A stretch of DNA of 64,000 bases from Ridgeia piscesae (Eukaryota; Annelida; Polychaeta; Sabellida; Siboglinidae). The stretch is taken from the NCBI GenBank assembly GCA_025642075.2, contig JAODUO010000118.1, positions 1,048,501 through 1,112,500 of the forward strand, given 5' to 3'. Both the position numbers and the translations under genes were made by a program. Positions within the stretch are counted from its first letter, which is position 1. The number at the start of each line of letters is the position of its first letter. Under the pieces are notes generated by a model. It was not told where the DNA came from. It saw only the letters and a program-made list of their open reading frames with translations, and made no database searches. Below are positions 48,201 through 61,400 of this stretch, piece after piece.

Positions 48201-51200
48201 GATGACAAACAAATCATGGACAGATATCGCTCAGGCTATGGCATATAGATATCAAAATAATTTCAAACAAACAGATTTCTTCTGTGAAATAACATCAACA
48301 CCAGTGTTCCGTGTACTACATATGTACCATAAGATACACCTGTGCAAAATTACAGAAAACGTTACATAAGAGTTTTGAATTTAATTTTAATTTTTTATAC
48401 CAATTTCGGGGTCTTCAGAATGATCAAATCAGATAAAATTTCCTTGTACATAGTAACAACGCCCTAAGGTATGTCTATGCCAAATAAAAAAATTGACTCT
48501 CAACGCCACCTCAGGTGATTTGAGACACTTTGAATCCAAGGAAGTAGATCTTCACACCCCTTGCCTCGGGCCTTTGCAGTTAACTTTCTATTGATCCCTT
48601 TCCCGACATGCCACACATCAAGCTGGTGATCTAGCTGAAATTCAAAACACATTTATATTTTCTATTTTAATTCCACAAGAAACATCTCAATAATACACGA
48701 TTGTACTGGCTTGAGCTTTGTACTTTCAACTAATAGAACCTGGGTTTGAAACCTGTGTGTACAGTAGGCTGGGGTTATGATGTGTTGTGGTAACTTGATA
48801 TTTATGAGGTTCTGTTTTATCTTGTAAAAGAAGGTGAGTTGGTGTTGTATTCGTCGTGTTTCAAGTGTTTCCCAGCCTAGTTTATTAATCAGTTCTGTAG
48901 TGCTTGTTTTGCGGCGGTGGTCATTTAGGGTAAATCTGGCTGCACTTCTGAATTTTTTCTAGGGTGTCGATGTTGTTTTGTTTGTGTGGGTTCCATGCTA
49001 CAGTTGCGTATTCCAGTTTGGGTCTTATTAACATGTTGTATGCTGTTTCTTTGACTTTAGGTGTTGCAGGGTGGAGAGTACGTTTTAGGAGGCCAAGTGT
49101 TCTAGCACATTGTGATGTGGTGGTGTGTATGTGTTTTGACCACGACAGCTTTGAGTCTATTGTGATGCCTAGATAAGGGTGTGATTCAGCTTGGGCGATT
49201 GGTTGGTTTGTGATTGTATAGGTGAAACGGCTAGGTTTTCATTTTTGGGTAATTCTGAGGGGATGACATTTTGCGAGAGTGAAGTTCATTTGCCACTTTG
49301 TTGCCCTTTCGGAGAGTTTGTTTAGGTCTGTTTGTAGGATGCCATGGTCTTTGGGAGTGTGAATTTCTCTGTATAGGATGGAATCGTCTGCAAAGAGTCT
49401 GATGCTTGAATTGATTGAGTTGGTGATGTCGTTTATGTATAATAGGAAGAGGACAGGGCCAAGGACTGAACCTTGAGGCACACCGGAGATGACATTAGCA
49501 GGGGATGAGTGTGAGCCATTTACTGATACTGTCTGTGTGCGGTTTGATAAGAAAGAGTTTATCCATTGTAGTGTGGGACCAGTGATGCCGTAGTAGTTTA
49601 GTTTGTTGAGAAGGCGTTTGTGGGGAACTGTGTCAAAAGCTTTGGAGAAGTCGAGAAGGAGAATGTCGGTTTGTTTGTTATTCAATTCAATTCAATATGA
49701 TTTATTCAAACAACATTCAGTAGACATTATAATTTAAGACAATACAAACATGCTATACACATAATGTTATTTGAAGGGAATACACAAGAAGTTAAAAACT
49801 TGTAGTAGTATGTATCCCCGAACACAATATTTTTGGTCATAGCCATTATATAAGAAATAATTATTATAATGTAAATATTGCACACATCCTAAATACACGA
49901 CTAGGAAAGTAAACAGAACAACATAAATAGAATTAGTGATACAACCTCTAGTTCATTAGTCACATTACTATCACTTATTCAAAATATATGGATGCATACA
50001 AGGAATTATACTTAGAATTCAGATACATTAGTCATCTGAATCAGTTGCAATGAAAGTTGCAATTATATATATTCATTTATGAGTATTGACTTGTGCCTCT
50101 GTCTAAAAGACCTGATTGTTTTTATGTCAGTTAGTTCAACATGCAAGGAATTCCAAAGACTTATGCCATACATAGGAAGAGACATGGCTCTAACATTCAA
50201 GGTGACACAGCGCCTTACTAATTGATTTTTGAGACGTGTTATTACAGAGATATCTTTTTTAACAAAATGCTGTTGTATATTAGCTGGTAACATGCAGTAG
50301 TATGCTTTATACATAAACATAGCTGTTTTGAATTTCACTAGATCTGGAAATTTTAATGTGTGCGACCTGTAGAAAAGAGGAGTTGTGTGGTCAAGACGAC
50401 CTGTCCCAAACAGAAGTCTAATTGCTCTCTTTTGAAGTACAACAAGGCAATTGACATTAGAAGGATATGTGTTTCCCCATATTTCAGAACAATAACTAAT
50501 GTATGGTAAGAATAATGAGCTGTACAGGATATGCATAGACTGTGAGTCTATTACATGGCTACTCTTATATAATATAGTTGTACTCTTAGAGAGCTTTGAT
50601 TTAACATTTGCTATATGATCTTTCCAATTCAATTTCTCATCAATTAATATTCCAAGAAATTTAGCCACACGCACTCTGCTAATACTTATACCATTGATAG
50701 TTATGTCAAACTGTGCATTCAAATTAGCAAATAACATGTAGCTTGTTTTCGAAACATTTAAAGAAAGCTTATTTACAGCAAACCATATACACAATTTGTC
50801 AAGAACTGTCGATACTGTTGTAACAACTTGGTTGATGTTTTTGTCTGCACAAAATAAATTTGTGTTGTCAGCAAACAGTATATATTTCACAAGCCTAGAT
50901 ATGTTACATAAATCATTAATATACAGTATAAACAGTTTCGGCCCTAAAATTGAGCCCTGTGGTACACCACATGATATATTTAACAGGTCTGAGTGGAATT
51001 CATTGTAGCAAACAAATTGGGACCTGTTTGATAAGTAACTGCTTATCCAATTGTGTGCCACACCTCTGGTACCATAGAAATACATTTTTTTCACAGAGCA
51101 ACTCATGATCTACTGTGTCAAAATCTTTTATCAAGTCAATGAATACACCAATAGAATACATTTTGTTATTTAGAGATGAAGTTATTTCATTTATTAACTC

Positions 51201-54200
51201 GGTTAAAACATACGTTGTAGACATATTTTCACGGAATCCATACTGACTAGGGTTAATAATGTTATTTTTATCAATAAATGCACTTAGCCTACTGTTAAAA
51301 AGTTTTTCTAGTATTTTGGAAAATTGTGGAAGTAGTGAAATTGGTCTATAGTTAGAACAATCTTCTTTGATTCCCGACTTGAACACTGGGATTACTTTAG
51401 CAATTTTTAATTTATCTGGGAATACCCCAGTTTTGAAAGATGTGTTAAAAACAGGAGGGTTAATTTCTTTGGCTAGGTCTGGACCAACACTGGTAAAGAA
51501 CTTGTTAAACATGTTGGCAATATTTTCTTTACTTTTGATGACTTTGTCATCTTTATGGACTAGTTCAGGATATGTATGTTCCTTCTGCATTTTACCCATT
51601 ATTGTTCGGAGTATTTTCTATGTTCCAGCAATATTGTTTTTTTGTTCACAGTTGAGTGAGTTGATGTTTTCTTCTTTAGTCTGTCGTACCCATTTTGAAT
51701 TCTGTTTCCTTTTGACTTCATTCTTATTTATATATTTTCCCACTGCAAATATAGGTAAGTGATCACTTATATCATTTATGAGTAGACCACAGGTGTAGTG
51801 CTGTTCAATATCAGTTGTAAATATATTATCAATAAGGGTTGCAGTATTTTGACTAATTCTGGTTGGCTTGGTTATTAGGGAATATAATCCAATGCTATAC
51901 ATTAAGTCCAGGAATTGTCTCACATAATCATGTGTTTCATGCTGCAGTAAATCTATATTAAAGTCACCACAGACCAGCATCGTTTTATTGATGCAGTCAT
52001 TGTTAAGAATTGTTTCAATGTTTTCACAAAAAGTTGACAATGTTTGTCCCGGTGCTCTGTATATACAGCTTATCAATATATTGCTTTGTTTTTTTAGGTT
52101 AATTTCTATTGTAACACACTCAGGATACAATCGATTGCAACTGTTTTATGTTTTACCATTTTGCTTTCGTAAGTGTTTTTTATATACAATGCAACACCCC
52201 CACCACCTCTCTTGTTTGTTCGGAAAGCATTAAACATATTGTAACCTGGTATACTGTTATCTGGGACACTACTCGTTTGGTCCATCCACGTTTCAGTTAT
52301 TGCAATAACATCAAATGAACATTTCAGGCCATGTATACCATCTGTTATTTTGTCAAGTTTTTTTTTAAGACTTCGAGCATTAAAGTGTATAATAGATATA
52401 CCTATTCCTTTAGTTAGTGGGATATTTGAATTTAATTGTTGTTCGGTGTAATATTTGCAAGACATTAAAATATCATTATACAAATTATTATCTGGATCTA
52501 TGTCTTTTTCATAGTCACATACACCACAGTCTTTGTAATTAAATGAACTAAAGTTAAACACAGTACAAGGTGTATTAGGCTCATAGCTATAATTGTATGG
52601 GTTAGTTTGATAATTTAAAGCTATAAAATCCTTATCATTTATATTTGTAAATGGAAACGATTCGACATCATACGTAAAATTATTAGCCATTTGTTAATAT
52701 GTAAAGAAATTGCCTGATTCACTGTACAACATAGTTCACTTGTGTCCATATATGGCCAGTTCACTCTCGCTGGTAATGTGTATAACACTATTGTCTTTCA
52801 CCATGACCTTTCCAGCTGCAGTCCAACAGTCCATAAATTTTCCTTTCTTCTTGAACTGCCTTGTTTGGAAGGCAAGGGCAGCGCGTGTCGATGTCAGGTC
52901 TTCGTTTACGAACACCTTTGTACCAGACTTCTTCTTCAGCATAAACCGAGCACGGTATACTGCATCACGGGTGTTTTCGTGGCCAAATCTTACTATGATC
53001 ACTCTCTGTCGTATTTTCCCATTCCTGTCGGTTTTTGCTCCAAGTCGATGACTTCTCTCGATTTGCTCTGGTCGTATCTGGGCGTCAGGGCACATATCCT
53101 CGTTGATAATGTCCAATATCTTTTTGGTCGTGTTTTCGTTTGTCTCATCGGTTTCCGCAATTCCGGTGAAGCGCAGATTGGGTCTTCTCGAGTACTGCTC
53201 TACGTTGTCAGATTCATGTTCGAGGGCAGCCACTTTCGACTCGAGCGTCTTGATGCGGTCGTCCCTCGCCTTGACGCTGGTAGTCAGCATGGCCAGGCGA
53301 CGCGTCATCTCATCGAGTTTTTCCACAAGCTCCCGTTGATACAGCGCATCTCTCATCCTCTTCATGACGCGTTCATCGCTGAACAGTTCGATCATTGTCA
53401 GTGCCAGCGTGTCACTGTCAACCACTGGAATCATAATATTATCCTCATCGCGTAGAACGGTGGCCTTGTTCATGGAGGAAGCCCAATCATGAACTGCCTC
53501 CACGAGCTGGGTTTGACAGGAGAGTCCTGTTTGGAATCCATGCTGGTGATGGAGGATAACGTTGTTAGCATTGAGGTGTTTCCATATGTGGCTAAGGACG
53601 ATAGGCTCCATCACCTTGCAAAGAATGCAGGTTAGGGAAATTGGCCTGTAGTTGACAGGATTACTTTTGTTGCCTTTTTTGTATATAGGTGTGACAAGAG
53701 CTGTGGTCCAAGCTTGTGGGAGTTTGCCGGTGGTGTATGATTGTTTGAATATGTGTTGAACAATTGTAGATATTTCACTGGCAGTCTCCTTTAATACTCT
53801 TGCTGGGATTTCGCCTGGGCCTGTTGCCTTGTATGGTTTTAGAGCTTCTAATTGTTTTCATACGCCATTTACTCCAATGTCAAGTGTTTGTATTGAGGGG
53901 AATTGTGATGGGCCTTTGGATGGGATGGGGAGTTGTTCATTGGTGAAGACTGACTTGAAATGTAACAGGTAATCTTATTCATAATAATTAACTGGCACGA
54001 AAACATTAACTGTAAAGTCTAAAATGTAGGCAAATCACACAATGAAGCCAAAAAAATAATTTCACGTGGATATCGCGCTGCAGGAATCCGTCAGCAACAT
54101 ATTCTTCCTACAGTGAAAAATCCAGATTCACTGGATCCTGTCTAGCATAGTTCCTGTTGCACACCAGATTGTCCACGCCTGGCAGACTTGGACATGGTGT

Positions 54201-54873
54201 CGCTCCAAGATGTCTTCTGACAACATCACATCACTCATGAAACTTATGTTAGTATAATCGACGTTATGGGAACTGTTACGTCTGTTTTCTCTTAGTTCTT
54301 TGGCAGTACGACACAGTCGCGTAATAGCGACAATACTGATCATGTTTATTGCACATATCTCCAGTTTACCGCCATCCTGGATCCTACGTCTGGGGTCGTG
54401 TTCGTGTTCGCCTACATACCAGCTACTCAGTATAAGACACTACAGGAAGTGAGGAACCACCTTGATATCGTGTCAATTGCTGCATTAACCGGCCGTTTAA
54501 CACTGTAGGTCTAATGTGCTGTTAGATCTCTGATCTCTATAGATCTCTTAGCAAATCAACAAAGCAGAATGAACCACTCAAGTACTCAAGTGGTCTACTC
54601 TGTGCTGTAAAGCCTCCCTTGTAGCAACTGACAAGGTTGGCTCACCTACTTTAGTTGTCAGTGTGAGGCCAATTGGACAAATAGCAGTGTTGGTGTTTGC
54701 TTAAGTGAAACAGAGTACACTGTATATAAAAGTAGCTTGCAGTTAAGAATAATTTGATAACCAATTTTGTTTATCTTTGGCCTCGTCTTTGATGGTCTTG
54801 CAGATCCTGGCAGCGACTGCGCCACTGGGGCAGGAGGGTGTAGATGTTCATTGGTCCGAGGGGTGAAAGTCAG

Positions 54874-54909
<36 letters not shown>

Positions 54910-57900
54910 GCACGCACACACACACACACACACGCACATGCACACACACACACACACACTGGACAAACCGAAGTGATTATACAACTTGTTTTTTCCTCTG
55001 ACGGAGGAGTCTTCACGATTTGATATACATACATGTACCGGGATGCTGCAGTGTGACGTCACGCAAGTATACTGGTCCACACAGACACGTTCCCGGACCG
55101 GCAGCCAATGGAATTCTTTCAGCACAGGCATGATGTTAGAATATTTTGGCACACGCACAATCAGTCTAGCGGCAGTATATAATACTATAATATATACTGA
55201 ACAATTTCTTACTATTCCTGGTCTTAACAGTGTGCGGGACGTCGTTGTCCTCGTCTTACTGGTGCTTTTGCAGTGTGACGTCCTCTTCAATGATCATAGG
55301 CTCTTGCAGTGGAGGTAACGTCACATCCATGGATATAGTATTCTTAAACAACAACAAAATCACCATCAGTACCACTGGCCTATTAGACATGATTACTATT
55401 ACAATTTGCTGTATCTTTTTTATTATTCATTTTAACATTAGTTTCAATAGTATTGGTTGTACCTGCAAAGTGTACGTTGTGACACAATGACAAGACTCAT
55501 CAGTTGAAGTAGCTGTGTTCATTGTGACAGAACAGTCCACATTTGCCGTGTTGTCATGTGTCTCCGATGTATGGGTTGCGAAAAGATTTGTTCAGTATAG
55601 CAAAGCAACAATAGGAAGTCGACTATGTTTGCACCTTCCCAGTGGACATAAATCAATTATAAACTATTGTGAAGCAAATTACCAAGCCTTCTACCCTTTC
55701 TCATTATTGCATATTGCATTAATAAGTTAGTTACGTACCCCCGGTAGTTGTAATTCTAGAAATAAAACAATGTAAAACTGGTTTCCTAGAAATATTTAAG
55801 AACTTGAGGATTTATTAATAGGAAAGAAATAAGAATTAGATCATGAATGATCATCACAGTATCTTTATTGCATTGCATATGCCTTAACCACGGCTTCAGC
55901 GCAGGCTTCTCATGTGAAACACAACTTCTAACCACCATGCATGACCTTTTCTCTTCCTTCGACACTGGAACCCAGACAGACATGGCAGTGTTAGATTTTA
56001 GCAAGGCATTTGACACCGTTCCCCACTCAAAACTCCTAAAAAAATTATCCAATTATGGAATTGGAGGCACAATACTTGAATGGCTAAACAAATTCCTGAC
56101 TGGAAAAACAATGAAAGTCGAACTCTATGGTAAAATGTCAAGGGAAATACCCGTTGATTCTGGTGTCACACAAGGCACAGTCCTAGGCCCTTTGCTCTTC
56201 CTGTGTCACATAAATGTCAAATCTCAAGTCCGCTTCTTTGCAGATGATTGCCTATAATACAGGAAAATACAGACATTCAATGACCATATTTTGCTTCAGA
56301 ATGACTTAACACAACTTGGGAAGTGGGCAAATACCTGGGGGATGAATTTTAATACAAACAAATGTCACATCCTAAGCATAAAAAACAAAACACAATTCTT
56401 CTATAGCCTAAATAATGAAACTCTGGAATATGTAACTACCAACCCCCTACCTTGGCATCACCATATCTAATGACTTAAAGTGGCACTCACACATTTCTAC
56501 AATAACCAAAAAAGCAAATACATGTAGCACACTTGGCTTCCTAAGATGAAATATATGCAGACGTCCAATTAACAGCAAACGGACGGCATACATTGCCCTT
56601 GTGCGCGCTGTCTTAGAATACGGAGCCATAGTGTGGTCCCCATACCATCGGGGGGACATAGACAAATTAGAACAAATCCAACACCGTGCAGCTCGCTTCA
56701 TCACTGGAGACTACCGCTGTAGACACCCAGGATCTGTCACAACCATGCTCAACAACCTTAACCTCGACACATTAGACAATAGACGACGCGACCAAAGACT
56801 AAAATCTATGTTAGATCTATCCCAGCCCTCCCCACTGAAACATACTTCCGGCCCCAAAAAACGAACAAAAGACACATTCAGCCTAAGCACTTCCCAGACC
56901 ATGTATCCTCAAACTTTGTCCAACAACTAACAACCAACAACACCAGATGTTTCATAATACCTACAGCCCATACTGAACAATTTAAGAATAATTTTTTTTG
57001 TAAAACAAGAGTTGACTGGAACCAACTTAACGAGTCGCAGGTCCAGGCTGAAACCATAACTGACTTCAGTGCCTGATCTGCGGCTCAAACACTCAATAAC
57101 ATGCGCACACACCCCCGTCGTATATAATAGCCAATATTGGCTCCTTACGACGTATCCCATTCAGATTCAATAGTACATTAGGTGTAAACAAGGTGACTAT
57201 GTGCAGGTACAACCTGTGAAGAAGTCTCTTCAGGTATGTTGTCTTCAACCAAAACAAAACAACTAATATGAACCATCGACGACCTTGCAACTGGACAAGA
57301 CAGACTGACATGATTCTTTTAGACTACGCCAAGACCTTCGATAAAGTCCCACACTAATGCCTCCCAACAAACACTTGACTATTATGGCAACCAAGGCCAT
57401 ACACTAAAATGGATTGAGGCATTCCTCTCTGGTAGGACACAAGTAGTTGTTGATGTGACGAATGGCATGGTGAACATTACGAATATGGTCATTAGCTGAC
57501 TCTCTATATGTCACCGCATGCTGTTGCATCTTTTATGTTAATGAGTAGCTGAACGTTCACGTCCAAGTCACGATGCATGTTGAGTAGTACCTGTTTACTA
57601 TAGCTTTTTGCGATTGTTATATTCGCTATAGGCAGTTATAGTCAACTAAACACGACATGTCATCCACAGTGATTCGGTGCATGCACCTGTGTTGTATTGG
57701 GTTTTGATTTTATTTGACAAGGTGTTAAAGTCATCATTAATGCTTTCCCAGTCAGTGCGAGCAAACTGGTAGATCTGTCTGCGTTGTTTATTTTGGTATT
57801 GGATTTTTACGTCGAAATCTGTGACAATAATATTGTGGTCGGATATCCCTGGTACAGATACAGAGTGTGTTACTATTGTTGGATTTGTAGTGAAGACTAG

Positions 57901-58371
57901 GTCTTGCTTTCTCTGGTGGAACTATTATGGACTTGCATCAGTTGGGCACTTTCGGTTACGTCAATGAGGGATTGCTTAGTGGATCGGTCTGGACTACAGG
58001 TGTTTACGTTTCCTATTTCCCATGATATGTCGGGGCAGTTGAAGTCTCCGCAGAGGATTATTTGTTTTTGTTTTGAATTTCTTGTTATCATTGTTAGGGA
58101 TTTATTAAGTTCTTGTATGGTTTTGTTGCATCGGTGTGGCATGTAGAAGGAACCTATTAGCATGTTTTTTTTAAAGTTGTATTTTTGCCCACATAATTTC
58201 ACAGTCACTGTCTAAGTCTGGTTGGTTGGAGGATACAATGTCCTTCCGCACAAGCAAGAAAACACCTCCTGCTGTGTGGTCTTTTCGGTATGCGGTGTAG
58301 TTTTCTGGGAATATTTCACTGGATTTTATGTTATTGTTGAGCCAGGATTCAGAACCACAGATGACATCTAG

Positions 58372-58425
<54 letters not shown>

Positions 58426-61400
58426 GAATGGACAACAGCATGACTAGGTGGGCGCGTCCTCCTCCAGAGCTCCTGCAACTGGTGGACTGGTGTACTTCCA
58501 CACCACCCTTGTAGGCAGCTCACCAATGACTATCTGGATAGAAAATGCCTCCGACTTTTACGAAGCTTCAGACAATCATCCTGGGTGTCTTCATAGAAAC
58601 CTTGATTAAACATATCATACGAGGTGGTAATACATACTCCAATGCTGAATGTTTGATACCCGTATATACACACACTGTATAGGTGTAAAAAGATGGTCAT
58701 GTCTAAATATAGATAGTCACCAGTGTGGTTACATGGCTACCTTCCAGATGCATTGTACCCTCTGAGTCTGGTGTTGTCAAGGTGTCAGCAAATTTTGGTT
58801 GTCCTTTTCCAATTCTCATAACTACACATTTATCTGGGTGAAACTCTACTTGCCACTTCTTGTCCAGTTTTGTGGTTACAATCTTCCTTTAAACAATCCA
58901 CACAACTCTTTCCCCCACTCTGACTGGTGGTTAGAGACAGAGCCTCATTTCATAGCAGAAGGTCAGTTAGTAAGCCACAAGGTCAGTAAGTAAGCCACAA
59001 GGTCAGTAAGTAAGCCACAAGGTCAGTAAGTAAGCCATAAGGTCAGTAGGTAAGCCACAAGCACCGCAATGACTGGGTCTGGCACTGCAGCTAGCTGACA
59101 TAGCTGTAAGATGGAGAGCCTGAGTGAGTGTCAGGCCCGAACGCATTTATCAATACATCCTTTACATGTGTTGATAAATGCGTTTGGACAATCATGGGGT
59201 TGTTTGATCCACCTATGCACCACCTTTCTTGTCAATTTATCCAACTTTCTCTTGCTGCGGTTTCAACAGTACTGCTTTAAGCTGATCCAGGCCACACACC
59301 ACGTTAACGTCCTAGTGTGACATCTCATTCTCTTGCTGAAATATGAATTCACATTTATGTGTCTGCGAGAAGGTCACCACACCTATGTCTGCATGGTTCT
59401 CAGGTCTCGGGTAGTATACTCCAAACAGCCCAAACTTGGGCTAATGCAGGAGTTTGTAGTGCTTCTTGTGCGCATGCGTTTGGTTGTATGTTTGTTTGTT
59501 TGTTTGTTATAGCTTGTTTGTTTGTTTGTTTGTTTTACAGGCAATTTAGGTGATTGGGTGTTGTGAAGGGGAGGTTCATTATTGCTGCTTGAAAAGCTAT
59601 GAGGTTTTCTATTTCAGTAATGTGTGGTGGGATCATATTCCAGATGCGAATTGCAAGGGGGTAAAATGAGAACACTGCAGTGTTGATGCGGTACCTGGTG
59701 GCTATGTAATGGCCACGTTTTTTTGATGGTTTTAGTAGGCCTGGTGGTGGTGTGATGTTGATTTTTTTTTTTTTAATGTCATGGCTTGTTTGATAATCCT
59801 GCATCGCTCAAGAGTGGGCCATCCAAGGGTGGCTATTAGGTGTGTTGTGACTGTTTGGCGTCTATGGTCGTTTTTGACAAATCTGGCTGCACAGTGCTGT
59901 ACCTTTTCAAGATGTTTAATTTGGGTAGTGGTGTGTGGATTCCATATAGGAGAGGCATAGTCTGGGTTTGGTTGGTTTGGTTTGTTATTGGGAAATGCAT
60001 ACATTTGGTTGGGGATGTTAAACTCCATTTGCCATTTGTTGGACCATGTTTGTAGTTGGATCAGGTCAGATTGAAGGATGTTGTTATCTGTTGCAGATTT
60101 GATTTTGCGATAGATGATGCTGTCATCAGCAAAGAGCCGTATTGGAGATTGAATGTTGTTGTTTATGTCATTTATGTATAGAAAAAGAACTGGTGCTAGG
60201 ACTGAGCCCTGTGGTACTCCAGATGTAACACATGTATTATCCGACAGGGTGCCGCTGACTGAAACTCTCTGTTTTCTGTGTGAAAGAAATGATTTTATCC
60301 AGTTTTTGGTGTTCGCTATTGTATTGAAGTGATCTATGTCAACTGCTTTGCATTAGCACTAATGATGAAGCCACTGGATGTAACTTGTCACTAGCTTTTG
60401 GCTGTAGAGAGAAACTTACAAGTTAACTAATTAATTAAAATACAAGTATTGTGCTGTTGGATACAGCAGAAAATGTGTGTGCGTGCGTGCGTACGTGCGT
60501 GTAGCTAAGTGAAACCAGGTATATATTTGTCACTACAGTGGTTAGAAAAAACCATGATAATATTCCCTTTGATGAGGTTTATGCCTTGCTCTTTTAACTG
60601 ACAACTTAGTCACCAAATGGCAATACTGTAGCAGGCTTAACATTATTGTCTACGTTTGAGCACAATGCACAAAATAATCTTGTACTACTAAACAATAACA
60701 TACACGAAATGCATTAAACAGTAGTTGCTAGATGGACAAAAGCACTTGTCAAAGCCAGTGTTTATTATATACAATACTTATAAATTTACAGTCATATAAT
60801 TATAATATTATATTCACTTCATCACAATCTGCACTCTATAATGTATTTCATTACTTTTACGATGTCTTTAAAAATTTCTGACACTAGTTTTTATTATCCA
60901 TGTAACAGCAAATTAGTAAATTATAGTTTTGACATATTTAGAGTTTTGAGATGTGATGCATATTTATACATATGGCTGTACTTCAGTGTGTTTCTAGCAT
61001 GAAATAGAAGCATCTGTGTGATGTTATAGGTGGACAATGTAGGACAGCCGTCTTGGCAGGCAATGATCAGTGGGGCGAAGTTGTGGCGTTTGGAACCGCC
61101 ACCAGAATGCTATTACGAATGCGGCCCACCCTTTGATGTTGTCGTTGAACCTGGCGAAACAAGTAAGTCCAACCAAGCCACGTTGTCAGTCAATCAGTCA
61201 ATAAATAAATCAAGACGTTTATTCAAATATATCAGATAACAATATAAGTACATAGTAAGTATAGAAAACATGGTAAGGAAACACCATTAAAGTAAAACTA
61301 CTTATTGTACTGTGTGGTCGACAGTTGGCCGTTTTTACTTTACAAACTACACAAATACAGAAGTATAGTAATAATTAGGCTTTGATACATTATTATGAGG

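Larger units (their letters stand above)
28245..61029 (+). other. 32.8-kb intron 2 of the JmjC gene, filled with transposons
   Basis: The donor GTAAGT at 28245 is optimal and the acceptor TGTTATAG ends at 61029. The flanking exons join in phase 0 to give HMH-VDN. More than ten independent transposon remnants and a candidate nested gene lie inside; they are listed separately. Confidence 0.8.

Noticed and set aside
55315..55490. Exon of a family C G-protein-coupled receptor
   Set aside because: Only a hydrophobic stretch ending in FNISFN resembles it; no neighbouring exons or conserved motifs.
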